This document shows positions 47,001 through 60,300 of a stretch of 64,000 nt of DNA, in pieces (the first letter of the stretch is position 1; every line of letters begins with the position of its first letter). A program made the translations under genes and the position numbers. Below the pieces are notes generated by a model. It was not told the origin of the DNA. It did no database searches and saw nothing but the letters and a program-made list of their open reading frames with translations. This stretch comes from Metridium senile (taxonomy: Eukaryota > Cnidaria > Anthozoa > Actiniaria > Metridiidae), in contig OX459100.1 in assembly GCA_949775045.1 (NCBI GenBank), positions 17,192,241 through 17,256,240 on the forward strand, read 5' to 3'.

Positions 47001-50000
47001 TCAGCAGTCGTGTTCAAAAGTATACGAATCAAATATAGCAACCCAATCACTATTATCCCGTAGGCCAGTCTTCGGGTCGACCCGCGGGTCAGGTGCGGGA
47101 TTAGGGTCTACATCGTGTCTTTCTACAAATAATGGATTGTTGAACATAACTAATTTATCGTCAACGTTACGTGACCCGTCTTGGTTCCTGAGAATGAAAA
47201 AATAAAAGAATATACATTAGAAAGGTTAAAGAATATCACCTTGGGAAAGGTGATTGTAATTATATAACTGACTAATTGAATAAATGAATATACAAAATAA
47301 AGACTAACGCAAAAATCCGATGTTTCGATTTTTTGCGTTAGTCTTTATTTTAAATAAGTTCTCTAAATCTCTTTTACTTAAAGAATATACAAAAGAAGAA
47401 ATATTTAACTGGAAATCGTATAATAGTCCCATTCACAGTTCCCTGCGCCATCTTGAAAGGTAGCCGGGCCTTTGCATCGAAGCGAGACGAACATTGAGCT
47501 TGGAATGATAGAGACACGTGAATAATTGTTCCGCAAGGTGTTAAAAGGTCTCTATCATTGCAAGCTCAACGTTCGTCTTACTTCGATGCAAAGGCCTGGC
47601 ACCTTTCAAGATGGCGCAGGGAACTGTTAAGGGAACTATTGCTGGCTGAATTGATGAAAGACTCTTTGAGGTTGTGGCTCAATCAATTAATGATTGATTA
47701 TTGAATTAATGGATGGATAAAATAGATGGAATATTAATTAATTAATAAAAGAATCAATAAATGAATGGCTTATCCATGAATAGATAAATGTCGATGGACA
47801 GATCCGGATAGATATGGAATTCTACAATTACAAAGCTATGTTCTTTATTTACTTGTCTATATCATCTATATATATATATCATAGCGCGCGGTCAATATGA
47901 AAATGGCGAGGGAGAAAGCCCTTGGGACAAGGTTAAGTAAAACAATAAGCATGGTTCCTAAACTTACCACGAGACTTCTTGTAAATTGATAACTACATCT
48001 TTTTTCAGGTCTTTAGTTGCGCTGTCATCATATTGGGACAGCAAATTTGGTATTCTACTCTGGCGCTTTTCTTTCGCATCAGGGTCGAGTTCCTTGGGTT
48101 CGCGCACAATATCTGTTCGTTGTAAAGAACCCTCCGTTGATGTGTTCTTGTATCTGTGGTATGGAAAGTGAGGGGATGGTCGCTTGGTCTGTCGTCGGCT
48201 AAAACGAAATATGTACATCGTAAATATCTTCGTCAACATCATCCCAATCATCATAATCGTCTTTACCCTGCTAGAAAAACTCCTCCGCAGAAGAGCGAGA
48301 CAAATTCCCTGGTTAGCAGTGTAAATCGTCATCATAACCATCATCATCAACAACATTTCATCATATTTATATTACCCGTCATTGTTGTATATATATATTG
48401 CCTATTGCCACAATCGTCTGTACCATTATAAATTCCATTACATCACAATATATTTTAAAAGTGCGTATGCATATGCCGGTGCATCCATGGCTTTTTTCCC
48501 TCTATATGTTATTATTTCTATAAGTTATATGTTTTTATACTAAACAATTATGTTACAGTAATTTTGAGTACACTACAGTACAAACACTAAAAGTGTGCAA
48601 CATAAATACCACTAAATACTACTAAATTATGCAAATTCTTTTGTTCTTTATTGTTTAATCAACACTATTTAGTGGTAAATAGTACAAAGTATTGCACACT
48701 TTTAGTGTTTGTACTCTAGCTTTGAAAGGCACTAATATTTAGCGTCGACCGGTGGTTCGTTCAGCTAGAAGCTGATCAACCAGGAAGCCGACGGTGCAAC
48801 CTCCACCCCCCCCCCCCTCCCCCTCTATCTATCTATTATACTTAGCTTTATTGTTATTTATAATATAGCTTAGATAGTACGTAAGCTCTGATTGGTTGAT
48901 TCACTCAAAAAAGCTATGCTCTATTTCACCGGTAGAGACATGGTTTTTGATTGACAGCTCACAATTTTAATAAGAGTTGTTCTGTTATAAGCTACTACAT
49001 CTACTAAAAACGGCTATTAAAATGTAAAAAGACTTTCCATCTTGTGAACGTTCTGGTAACCTAAACCCTGAAGCCTACGGTGCAATGAAATGCAATTCAA
49101 AGGCGACAAAAATCAGAGACATGGCTTTGAAAATACGCCGCCTTTAGACAAACTGTAAAGTTGGAAGTCAAAAGTTGAATTTGATCAAAGCAAACAAAAA
49201 CAAAAGGAAAACAGCGTTTCAAAGTGGCAATAATTTTTACTTCATTTTAGCCTTGACATATGAAGATAATTTCATAGTGAATAAGTGAAATTTTTTTGCA
49301 ATTGAACTCGATTAATCTTGAACAAATAACTTGCATGTTCGTTGAATTTATCGACGGCAAAATATTATATTTTGTTTTATAAAAACAAACAAACAAACAC
49401 ACAATCAATTACAGAATTATAAATGTGCTTTCAAGTTTTTTATTCTTATAAATAAACCATGTTTGAAAACAAGCAATGTGAACAAAAAGGCAGATTTACA
49501 ATTATCTTTCAATTGTCTCGTCAAAATGAAAACAGAAACTTATAAATCTTAAACCTGCAAACGTTTTATTAAAAGTAAATAAATACATACTTTCAGCAGC
49601 CTAAGTAATCTTGTAGATGTGGTCTTTGTTCTTTTTAACTTCAAAACGTTGTACACAGCAAGCTTGTCTTGTTCAAACTGTTTTTTTCTCAGTGTGATAA
49701 ATTGCTGTCAGTCGGCACGGCTTTCACCACTCAAATTCGCTTGAATTGCTGTATATATGTCAGTCTCATGCAAGAGTTCAGCTAAAGGTTTTTGTTTTTA
49801 GCCACAGAAGTCAACCAAAGCTATGTTTTAACGGTTTTATAAATGAAATTCCTTCTTTTTAGCTAGCAAAAAGACCCGGGAAGAAAGTGAACAGCACCTT
49901 GGTCGCCACCTTGGTCCTTTTTGGTCAAGATTGCTCAATAGTACACTGATTGTGATTGGTTCATTGGGCACTAGTGTTAGTTTTGAGAATTACAATTTTA

Positions 50001-53000
50001 ATCAGCAAATAAAACTACGTTTTTACGGAAAACCAGCATTGCTATATTATAAAAGCAATAGAAGCCAGTTCCTATGACTCTACCAGTGAAATAGAGCACT
50101 TGGGATGTTGTTAGAAACACTCGAAAAAGTTATAAAATCACTCGCTTTCAGCTCGTGATTTTATAACTTTTCTCGTGTTTCTCCCAACATCCCGCGTGCT
50201 CTATTTCACCGGTAGAGTCATAGGAACTGGCTTCTATTGCTTAATTAAAGCTATTCAAGGGTGAGGCCACTGGACCTTTCGCTCCGAAAGACGCACACTA
50301 ACCACCGAAAGCCGTGCACTTTCTATCACATCGCTTCATACAAATTGTGGTAAAATCTACCTAAAGATTTTATTACCAAAATATCATGATATTTCATCTC
50401 TTTACCTGCATATTATAATAGCCGATCCAACTGTGATGCATATGAAGAGCAAGGACCCACCAAGGATCAACGCCAGTGACAGTTCGTTAAGTGTGGATGC
50501 TGTCCTCGCTTGTCTGTCCCCACTTTCTTTTGGCGGTTGTTCAGTTCTTGATGAATTTGTTGGCTCGATAATTAGAATTTCTGAAAAATAACAAGTCAAT
50601 CTGTTACTGGGTGGAGAACTCAACTTTACAGTTTTAAAGGTTTATATACTGTTCTTACAACATAAATCATATGAATACTATACGATATAGTAGCATGCAA
50701 TTTAACTTTATTTTATGGACATAGTGTTGGAGCAGATCCAGATGCAAATGAAGGGCTCTTATGGTGTTAGGGGGTATTCGGTCCCTAAATGTCTTAAATA
50801 AAATAGGGGTAGTTGCGGCGGGGGTGTCCGGGGGTGTCCGGTGCCACTAGAGACATCCCCTAGATCCGCCCCTGACTCTATAAACATAATGATATTATAC
50901 AATAATAAAAAGCTCTAATGAAATGTGCTTACCGTCCTTACAGTTAGTCCCAGTCCACCCCTCCATGCACACTTCCTGACCCGTCCGTGAGTCACAAGTA
51001 TAATGTCCCTGGGCATTGTCACGTGGCTCGCAATGAACAGTACAATTTTCTCCATACCAGTTCTCCAAACAGATTACGTCTCCAGCAGCACTGCAGCGAT
51101 AATGTCCATGGTCACTTTCCTGCCCTTTGCAATACCTCAAACATTTAGTCCCGTACCAATTTTCGAGGCACAGGAGAGCACCATCGTCCCGGCACTCATA
51201 GTGTCCAGTAAGGGAACTATTCTGTGCCTTGCAGTATGTTTTACAACCAGGGCCATACCAGTATTGATGACATAACTTAGTTCCATTGACGTCACAGTCA
51301 TAATGCCCAAACCAGTCATTATCACGGGGAGTGCAAGGGGTTGAACATTTCTCCCCATACCACCCCTGAAGGCAGATTTTTTGTCCAGTCAGTTGATTAC
51401 ATTCATAATGAGCTTGATGATCATCACGTGGTTCGCAGTGTACTGTGCAGTTCGCACCGTACCAATTACGCGCGCAAATGAGTGTGTTATTCACGGAGCA
51501 CATGGTTGTCTCTTCGCTGCTCGTTTCATTGCGCGGAGGACAGTACACATCACATTTCTTACCAAACCAGTATTTCAAACACCCTTTGGCGCCATTTTGT
51601 GGATTGCAAGTATAATGGCCGCCTGAGTCATTTCTCGGAGTGCAGAATACATCACAATGTATTCCATACCATCCTAAATGACATATTCGTTCACCTGTTG
51701 TTGCATTGCACTCAAATGCAGCTATCGAATCATTTCTTGAGCTACAGTCACATTTGGGACCAAACCAACCGGTCAAACATGTTTTATGGCCTGTTGCTAA
51801 GTTACATGTGTAGCCTGATGTCGAATCGTTGCGAGGCAAGCAGTATACGTCACACTGGCTGCTAGGATACCAGCTAGCAAGGCATATTCTGTTGCCGTTG
51901 GAATCACAGGTGTAGCCAGATGACGAGTCATTGTGAGCGATGCAGAACGTTTTGCAATCAGAGCCGTACCAGCCAGACAGACAAACCTGACGAACATAGA
52001 TTTAAAATTGAATAAACATGTTGTAATACAACTAAAGGCCCGTGCAAACGCACGCAACATTGTTGGACCAACATGGTTGCTCCAACATGTTGGGCCCGTT
52101 CAAACACCCTGTTGGATGAAGTTTGATGAAACTCATCCAACATTTCTTTTGTTCTCGTCTTCAACAAACCGTATCGCAACAATGTTGGCCAACAATGTTG
52201 CGTGCGTTTGCTCGGGCCTTAATAGAGTGAATGCATTTAACGCGTGAAATAAAAATTGCTTGCTAAAGTGTAATAGTCAAATAGACTCAAAAGAAAACAA
52301 TGGAATTAGGGTCTACTAAAGAGTGTTAAAAAATTCATGAATAACTCATGACTATTTTGTCCAAATTTACACAAGAAATCGTAACCATGACGAGTGGTCT
52401 AAATCCTGATAAAGATTAACCCTAATTTACATAAACTTTAACCTGAATTTTCTCTAATAGACTTTCATAAATCCTTGATTTTTTTTAATAAAAACACAAA
52501 ATATAGGATGGAGTTTTTTAAGCCGTTTAGTAAACTATACTTAGTCTTATCAGTAATGGGTAATGGGCTCCTGGTCTTATCTATGTCACGGGTTTAATGA
52601 ACTCACTCTAGCATCAGCGTTTTCTTATTCAAAAGATCAGTTAATAAATGGTAAACAAATTAAAAAATAACTTTAATAAAGAGGACTTTATTAGATTCTC
52701 TACTTATTTTTATTTAATTGCTTCCTATTTATTATTATATATTCTTATATTTTTTTATAGAAGCATTTGATACCACGCAAACTGATTTAACCTTAACAAT
52801 TTATTTAAATCAAAGTTCTTTGTACGTTTGTACCAATTTTTACTTCGACGTTCTCAAATTTACCATCCACAAAATCTTTCTTACTCGTCGCTACTTTTTA
52901 AATTTATTTCTTTATTTTCTATAAAAAAAACACGAGGCTCATTCACTTAAATTAACATTTTAAATTAAGATAAAATAACATCTGTAATATATTTGTTATT

Positions 53001-56000
53001 CATTAAATATATTTTTGTTTTATTTTATTAGAATTAGAATTAAAGTTAGGTCGACAAAGCAACAAAATACTGTATTCTGATTGGTTATAAGTTTGCCGCA
53101 GAATGAAATGTATTTCCAGAAATACTGCAAGTTGATTGGCTGAAAATTTGCCGCAGAAAAGTTCTGCGTCAAAATCGCTGAAGCATACAGTTTACAATTC
53201 AACGTGTTACACGAAGGATTTGTCGCTGCAACAGGAATTAGTATTTCGAAATAACAAAGACTTGTGAGTACATATTATTTTTGTCAGAAACTTATTGTTC
53301 AATGCTGTTTTGCTTTCTTGTTCGATGTTTGTTTAGTATTTTTGTTTGTATAAGGTTCTTGTGTGGTTTATGGATATTTGTGTGTTTGTGCGTTTGATTG
53401 TTTGTTTGTTTGTTTGAATGTTTATTGGTTTGTTTGAATGTTTCAGGTTTGTTTGTTTGTTTGTGTATTCAGTTTGTTTGTTTAAATATTTGTTTGTTTG
53501 TGTGTTTGATTGTTTGTTTGTTTGTTTGTGTATTCAGTTTGTTTGTTTAAATAGATATTTGTTTGTTTAAATGTTTGTCTGTTTGAATGTTTGTTTGTTC
53601 GTGTGTTTGTTTGTTTAAATATTTGTTTGTTCGTTTTTTCAGTTTGTTTGACTGTTTGTTTGTTCGTGTGTTTCTTTGTTTGTTTCAATGTTTATTTGCT
53701 CGCGTGTTCAGTTTATTTGAATGTTTGTTTATTTATTCATGTGTTTGTTTGTTTTATTAACTTGTTAATCTATTAATGAATTTATATACGGCCATTCTAT
53801 CAATTTTGTCAAGATAAACAAACATTTCACGGGGACTAGTCCAAATAAATAAGTATTGAACGTTGTGAGTGTGAGCGAACCTCACGCAAGTGCCCTTACG
53901 GTTGTAAAATGTACGTTTTTGCGTTGACATTTCATGGCTAGAATTTTACCTTTTTGCCTGTGTTATCACATGTATAATGCCCATTGATGTCGTTATTCTT
54001 TGGTACACAGTATGTAAGGCAATTTTTTCCATACCAACTGTTACGGCACACTTTTTCTCCGGTTTTCAAATCACAGGTATAATGGCCTTGGTGGTCGTCA
54101 CGTGCCAGGCAGTACTTGGTACAACTCGGTCCATAATAGTCTTTATTGCACTGGACACTGTATCGAAGTGTCATGGTACTTGGTCCTCCCTGGAATGGTT
54201 ATAATAATGCTGGTGAGGATAATAGTGAAGATGATAATAATCATAAAAAGATGATAGTAGTGATGATGATGATGAGAGTAGTGATGATGATGATGATGAT
54301 AGTAGTGAAAATGTTGATAATGGGGGTGATGATGGTGATGATGATGCTAATAATGATAATGATGTATAGTGGCGATGATGATGATAGTACTGATGATAAT
54401 GGGGGTGATGATGGTGATGATGATGCTAATAATGATAATGATGAATAGTATGGTGACATGGGGATGATGGCTGTGAGAATGTTAGTGTTTGTAACGATGA
54501 TGATGGTAATCATAATAGTGAAAATGGTGATTGAAATGGTGGTGCATGGTGATGATGATGATGGTAAAGATGATGATAATGTTCATTATAATATTCGGAT
54601 GGCAATATAAGATTTGATTTGACGATGATGATGATAAACAATGTCAATGAAAATGATGATGGCAACAGTGATGCCTGTTCATGACAATAGTCTGCGAACT
54701 CAGACATTCCAACGGTTATAATTAGTTGTACTACGTGTTTGGCTGCTGCTAGTTAGAGTGGTTTTCATTAACCCGTGAAACACACTTAAGCGTAATATGC
54801 TTTATTACACTTTATTACACTTTAACTTTAACTTTGTGTTTTATAATCATTTGTTCAATATAGCACTATTACACATTAATACACTTTATTACTCTTTCCC
54901 TATTACACTTTGTTTCACGGGTTAATAAAAACCACTCTACTCGGTACTTTTTATGTTTTAAACGACGGTGATGAAAATCGTATTTTACATCTGTCTGAGT
55001 TAGCAGAAAACCGCAGCCGATGACATTAATGATAATAATTTAGATTGTAATGATAAATATCATTATCTCAATATATAAAGGGATGGTAATGATAATCATG
55101 ATAATGATGATGATGACGACGATAATGATAATGATGATGACCATGGTAACAATAACGTCTTTTTACCTTGACATTAAGAGTCGTCCATGTTTGTTGTACA
55201 ATTCCAGCAGTGGGCGTAACCAGCTTGTCAATAAAATACTTGTCAACTAAATCATCAAAAGAGATTGTGTCTCTATCAGTCACAACTATATTGACTATTA
55301 GCTTTCCCTGGAATAGTAACAAAAACATATTATTAAGGAATAATACTATCTATCACAAGAAAGAATTCCATCACATCAATCCATCCATCACAACTATATG
55401 ACTATTAGTTTTACATGGAATGGTCACGAAAACACCTGTGTGCAACAAAGCAGAGTAAAAATGATCCTTACAGGTACGGAATCATGTCACATAACTGATT
55501 TTTGAGCCATAGCCCTAAAAGGGCCCTGAAAGGTACGCACAGGAAATATTTTTAACCCTAAAAGGTACGCCGATCACCCATACCACTTGAACAGAGGAGC
55601 GGTCCCCCGGTTGAAAACACTATTGATAAGAAATATAACTATTGTACAAGCGTACATTTTGACAGCTATAATTGTAATGATCTCCAAAAGCTCTAAAGTA
55701 AATTAATGCAACCATTGATGCAACCATACACAGACTTGTAACTCGTCCTAAATAGAAAAGTAACTAAACGCAGTTTTTGGAGTAATCACAACTGAATCGT
55801 ATTTATAGACGGAGTAACTGTGGATGCATCGATTTACTCAAATCTTTTAGTAACAATACAATATTAAGAATATCCTCTTGTTAGTAACCAATAGTTTAAA
55901 TAGTTGCTTTTACATAGTGTAACTGTAGATGCATCGCGATTAATAACTTAATTCATTAAATAATTGTCAATGAAATACCTATATTTCTCTATTTCAAAAA

Positions 56001-56445
56001 TTTGATATCTTCACATGTGGAAATAACATGTTATTTTCACATGTGAAGATATCATCACTATGATTACACAGCTTTACGGAAACTTATTGTGTCGAAAAAA
56101 GTTTTAATTTATTTTCATTGATAATTATATAATAAACAACATTACATGGTCGCCCATTTCATATTTTACCTTCCACGATGGACGCTGCTTGACGAGAGGA
56201 TTATCATAGTTTCCAAGTTTTCCACTACCTTTAGTGAAAACTATATCATAAATGTCGTACCATGTCTTTGTTTTTATGTCAAGAACACAGTTTCCACTTG
56301 AAGAGTCCTTGAGACATATCTTGAAGTAGTAGTCACATCTAGTGCACGTCTTCTCACAGCAATATCCATTCAAGTCTTTACTATCGGGATTTTTAAAACT
56401 GATCAATTCTATTGAAACTTTAACTCCAGGCCCCCCAATGGTGTA
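47001..56445 (-). CDS. DSL-C: membrane-anchored MNNL plus 12-DSL-repeat protein (first exon not found)
   Basis: Exons seen: 56170-56445, 55167-55307, 53950-54189, 50933-51986, 50406-50580, 47968-48198, 47001-47187; 2304 nt, 767 residues, all phases join. Counting from the first visible residue: 1-139 is an MNNL domain (NGYCCEKTCTRCDYYFKICL matches the Jagged/Delta pattern), and 153-568 is a chain of about 12 DSL-like units starting CNKDYYGPSCTKYC. A Ser/Thr/Glu-rich stalk of ~33 residues follows. Residues ~604-628 (LSLALILGGSLLFICITVGS...) are the membrane helix, ended by RRQTKRP. The cytoplasmic tail is ~139 residues ending YTFEHDC. The exon 1/2 border (phase 0, before GKLIVN) equals the DSL-A/B border before GKLGLY, so the genes share ancestry. 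A signal-peptide exon must lie upstream; the only weak candidate is 60439-60504 (MVILNEFLNIIRILISLTDI). Layout of one membrane form next to two secreted forms suggests a related role in Notch-type contact signalling, unproven. Confidence 0.85.
47423..47640. mobile_element. Foldback element in DSL-C last intron
   Basis: Arms of about 95 bp (aatagtcccattcacagttc through gatagagacac, and inverse). A smaller perfect hairpin, aaataaagactaacgcaaaa and inverse, lies nearby at 47297-47354. Confidence 0.78.
50054..50242. mobile_element. Palindromic element
   Basis: Arms agcaatagaagccagttcct through aaacactcg are inverted around a centre of tataaaatcac repeats. The centre motif ctcgctttcagctcgtg is shared with the foldback at 8264-8452, suggesting related elements. 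It lies in the DSL-C intron upstream of the tail exon. Related text gaaatagagc/ctatttcaccggtagag also occurs at 48917-48940. Confidence 0.75.
52034..52220. mobile_element. Foldback element 48 bp upstream of the large DSL-C exon
   Basis: Arms aaaggcccgtgcaaacgcacg and inverse; the interior is built of aacatgttgg/ccaacaatgtt motifs. It sits very close to the splice acceptor at 51987. Confidence 0.8.
53390..53775. repeat. (GTTT)n microsatellite
   Basis: Impure TTTG/GTTT repeats with some longer phrases (tgtgtattcagtttgtttgt) repeated. Intron of DSL-C. The Cys/Val/Phe and Lys/Gln/Thr ORFs over it are artefacts. Confidence 0.9.
54200..54680. repeat. (GAT)n microsatellite
   Basis: GAT-rich tract in a DSL-C intron with a ~90 bp duplicated block (aatgggggtgatgatggtga ... 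aatgataatgatg). Similar, shorter GAT tracts lie at 55025-55145. Confidence 0.88.
54754..54942. mobile_element. Foldback element inserted in an older repeat
   Basis: Ends agagtggttttcattaaccc and inverse (gggttaataaaaaccactct), about 189 bp. It interrupts a sequence (cagacattccaac ... tggctgctgctagttag | ctcggtactttttatg) that resembles 13770-13840. Confidence 0.7.
55441..55612. mobile_element. Partial copy of the CCTAAAAGGTACG foldback family
   Basis: Matches one half of the element at 61111-61380 in inverse orientation (gagtaaaaatgatccttaca, aactgatttttgagcc, cataccacttgaacagagga). Lies in DSL-C intron 1 of the model. Confidence 0.65.
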
Positions 56446-56454
56446 CTGAAAAAA

Positions 56455-57350
56455 CATCAATCAAATTATCAATTAATCAATCAATCAACCAACCAATCAA
56501 TCAACCATACAAATAAATAAAAATAAAAATTAATCAATCAATCAATCAATCAACCAACCAATCAATCAATCATACAAGTAACCAATCAATCAATCAAATA
56601 AATAAAAATTAATCAATCAATCAATCAATCAACCATACAAATAAATAAAAATAAAAATTAATCAATCAATCAATCAATCAACCAACCAATCAATCAATCA
56701 TACAAGTAACCAATCAATCAATCAAATAAATAAAAATAAAAATTAATCAATCAATCAATCAACCAACCAATCAATCAATCATACAAGTAACCAATCAATC
56801 AATCAAATAAATAAATAAAAATTAATCAATCAATCAATTAATCAACCAACCAATCAATCAATCATACAAGTAACTAATTAATCAATCAAATAAATAAAAA
56901 TAAAAATTAATCAATCAATCAATCAACCAACCAACCAATCAATCAATCATACAAATAACCAATCAATTAATCAAATAAATAAAAATTAATCAATCTAATC
57001 AATCAATCAACCAACTAATCAATCAATCATACAAGTAACCAATCAATCAATCAAATAAATAAATAAAAATTAATCAATCAATCAATTAATCAACCAACCA
57101 ATCAATCAATCATACAAGTAACTAATTAATCAATCAAATAAATAAAAATTAATCAATCAATCAATCAATCAACCAACCAATCAATCAATCATACAAATAA
57201 CCAATCAATTAATCAAATAAATAAAAATTAATCAATCAATCAATCAATCAACCAACCAATCAATCAATCATACAAGTAACCAATCAATCAATCAAATAAA
57301 TAAAAATGAATCAATCAATCAATATCTACTAACCAACCAACCAATCAATA
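56455..57350. repeat. (ATCA)n satellite with higher-order unit
   Basis: About 900 bp of ATCA/AACC tetranucleotides arranged in a repeating phrase of roughly 80-120 bp (aatcaaataaataaaaatta, then caatcaaccaaccaatcaat and catacaagtaaccaat). It begins ten bases upstream of the DSL-C MNNL exon acceptor. Confidence 0.92.
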
Positions 57351-60300
57351 CATTCATCATTCAATCAGTCAACTAAGTATCCATCCATTTTCTCATTCAT
57401 TTATTTATTCATCAGTACTCAATTGTTCGTTTTTTTATTTTTATTTTATTTATTTAACTTAATTAGCATGATTGTTTGTTTATTGATATTTTGATATTGA
57501 TCTATCTCTTCTTCAGCTCAAAGCAGAATGAAAACTCGCAACTTGGAAATAATGGGATAACATCAGAAATAAGTAAGTGTCTTTCTTTATTTCCTTTTTT
57601 AGACCTTTTTAATCTAATCTTGTTATTTCTGTTATATTTTTTATTGTCTCGTTGGATATTTTTTTACTCCAAGTTTCGCGATAACATACAAAAAACCCTG
57701 ATAACATGCAGCGAACAATACTTGATGCAGTATGCGAAGTTCGAAGCCAACGTAGTTGAGGTTTTTCATTTTTCAAAGAAAATGAAGTTAATCTAAAACA
57801 AAACAGCATGCTACTGAGGCTTTCAAATAAAATAAATAAACAGTGCATTTCCTACATGTTGAAGCAGTATGTTTTTATAATCTGACAATTTTTCATTTCA
57901 AAGTGTGCGGCATGAAAACCTGTTCTAACATATGTCCTTTCAACTTGACCTTGACGTTCTAGAACCTTTTATCAATGCAAAAGGGCCATGTTTGGATCAA
58001 TATTATCCTAGTGAACAGAAAACAAATTAATGGTAACATTAAATAATGAAGTAAGTTAGGCCTATTTAAACTACAACTTATTGGACTTATTGGTTGCAAT
58101 TTTTTAAATTTCTTTTAAATGAGCATGACCATAATTATGGTAAGGTGTGGCCACTCTATTGGCTGATTGTAAGAAGAGTCTTTACCGAAACTTCGCCTAA
58201 TGTACAATATACCGTACTTTTACTTGCGCTTGAGATTTGCTTAAATCCATTTTAAATGTATCAACTATGATAGGCGTGTCCTGCAAACCGAGGCTAAACC
58301 GCAAGTAATCCGAGAAATTAGTAAACGTTTCTGATGAACTAAGAAGCTATAATTTTAATATATAACTTAAATTGATTTATTTGAGTACCAATAAACTTTA
58401 TTACTAGTAACGACTACTCAGGCGCTGTGTCTTTATAGAGAGTAACTGTGGCATGATGTTACTCAGTTATTTACCATTAGGTACTCCGGTTTTCATTACA
58501 GTAAATAACTCAGTGTGATATAAAAACCACTACGTAGCAATTTGGTTTGTTTTGCAATGTGATATTTACTCTCATGCATAGTCTGAGTAACTGTGGTGTG
58601 TCTATCATATAGTGCCTTGTTAGAGTAGTCACCAATCCGATTCGTAGTTCTTGTAGTGTATTCTTAGTATTGTATGACACCGTAAGGATCGTTCTCTTAT
58701 ATAAAAGAATAAGGTTTAGAATATTTGCGTTGTTAGAAAGATTATGGTGAAGCAGCGTCTTTGTAATCCTCATAAATCAATGTAAAATCCCGAAATACCT
58801 TGGAAATACCTACCACAAGCGGAAGTGGCTGAGACTAACGATAATACCAGATGATAAACAGTTTGATACTATAAAGAACGGACCATTAGATAATTGATGG
58901 GGGGAGGGGGGAGGTGGGTGCATGGGGGGGGGGGGGGGGGGATGCGGGACTCCCTACAAACATATCGAGCACAACTTTAACCTTTAAAAAAATATAGTGC
59001 ACAACAACAAAAAACTGAAAAAACTGATAGTGCTCAACAACAATAAAACTGAAAAAAAATCGTGCAAAGCTGAAAAAATATCCTGCACGTACTATAAAAA
59101 AAAGACACATTTCGGGCGGGATGGGCACCGACGATGGGCACCGACGAAATTGAACAATACAAATGTTATCTTCTGTTATCTTATGTATTGTCTCACTAAG
59201 AATTGCGTAAAACAAATGTTAAGTTCATATTTAATGGTCCTATGTTGAACCTATGGGTTGGACGTTGTTTAAACGTCGCTCTAACTTGTGACGTTTCGAA
59301 TCGGTTGTTAGCTTACGACCCGACAAAGTAAACGTAAATCCATCGTGCAAGGACACAATTGTTATTTTTGGTTATCTTGGTTTGTACGTATTTCTTAAAA
59401 CATCAAATTAAAAGTTTATCTTGGGGAATCGATGCTCAGACATCTATGACCTCCTGCCGAACCTCATTTCTTAGAAAAGATATTTTTGGCTTGTATATTT
59501 CAGAAGTTGCGCAAGATTCCTACAAGATATCCTTTTACCCAATACATATACGTTCAGAAAAACATGCACGCTTCAATCGCCCTATATACCAACGTCCACC
59601 GTTTGCTTGAGTTTCGTTCTTAGAATTTAATTTAATATTAACAAAATTTAAGATGTTTTAATTTTTTTTCAAAATTCAAAGTTTTAAGATGTGCCGCTTG
59701 ATTTTTGGGAAAATTAAGCTCATGTTTCATCACAAAAACATTTTTTTTAAAAAACATTTTTTTGTACCAGTTTAGATATAAAGTAATTTGTACTTATATT
59801 GCCCACAACAGCATAACCAATTACTGTGGATACTGTGACTACTAAACGATATTAAAGTGCATATCAGTTTTTTTGATTGAGTTTGGAAGTATTTCTGAGA
59901 GAAAAATACCAAACAATGTGTACTCGTGAAATATATATTATGAAAATAAAGGAATAATTGCATTCAATTGCTATGATCTTATTACTTCAAGTGGTGCATG
60001 TGCCAAAACGATGATCACGATCATCCCCAATTTTTATTTGATCTTTGAAACAAGAAGCATTAATGTAGTAGCACTAACTGCGCAAAATATTTGGGGTAAA
60101 AATGCATCACTACAAACTACCTTGATGATACTACGTAGAAGTACCCTGGTCCGAAGGTTTTCTTTTTTTTCTGCAGTTTTTGCTCTGATTTTGAACCGCG
60201 CGAAGCACAATCTTACCTCGCGGCTCAAAAGTAGAGGAAAAAAAGAACACCTCTGAGACGATGCTTACGAAGAGTATGATTGTTTTAGCGGAAAATCGGC

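Noticed and set aside
54239..54513. GAT-tract ORFs within the DSL-C intron
   Set aside because: Pure microsatellite translation; flanked by proven splice sites of DSL-C.
57476..57796. Hydrophobic ORF of 106 codons
   Set aside because: AT-rich Leu/Phe-rich translation with no motif, splice partner or conserved feature.
59359..59610. 83-codon ORF
   Set aside because: Codon composition is not distinctive, no recognised domain, and no supporting neighbours.
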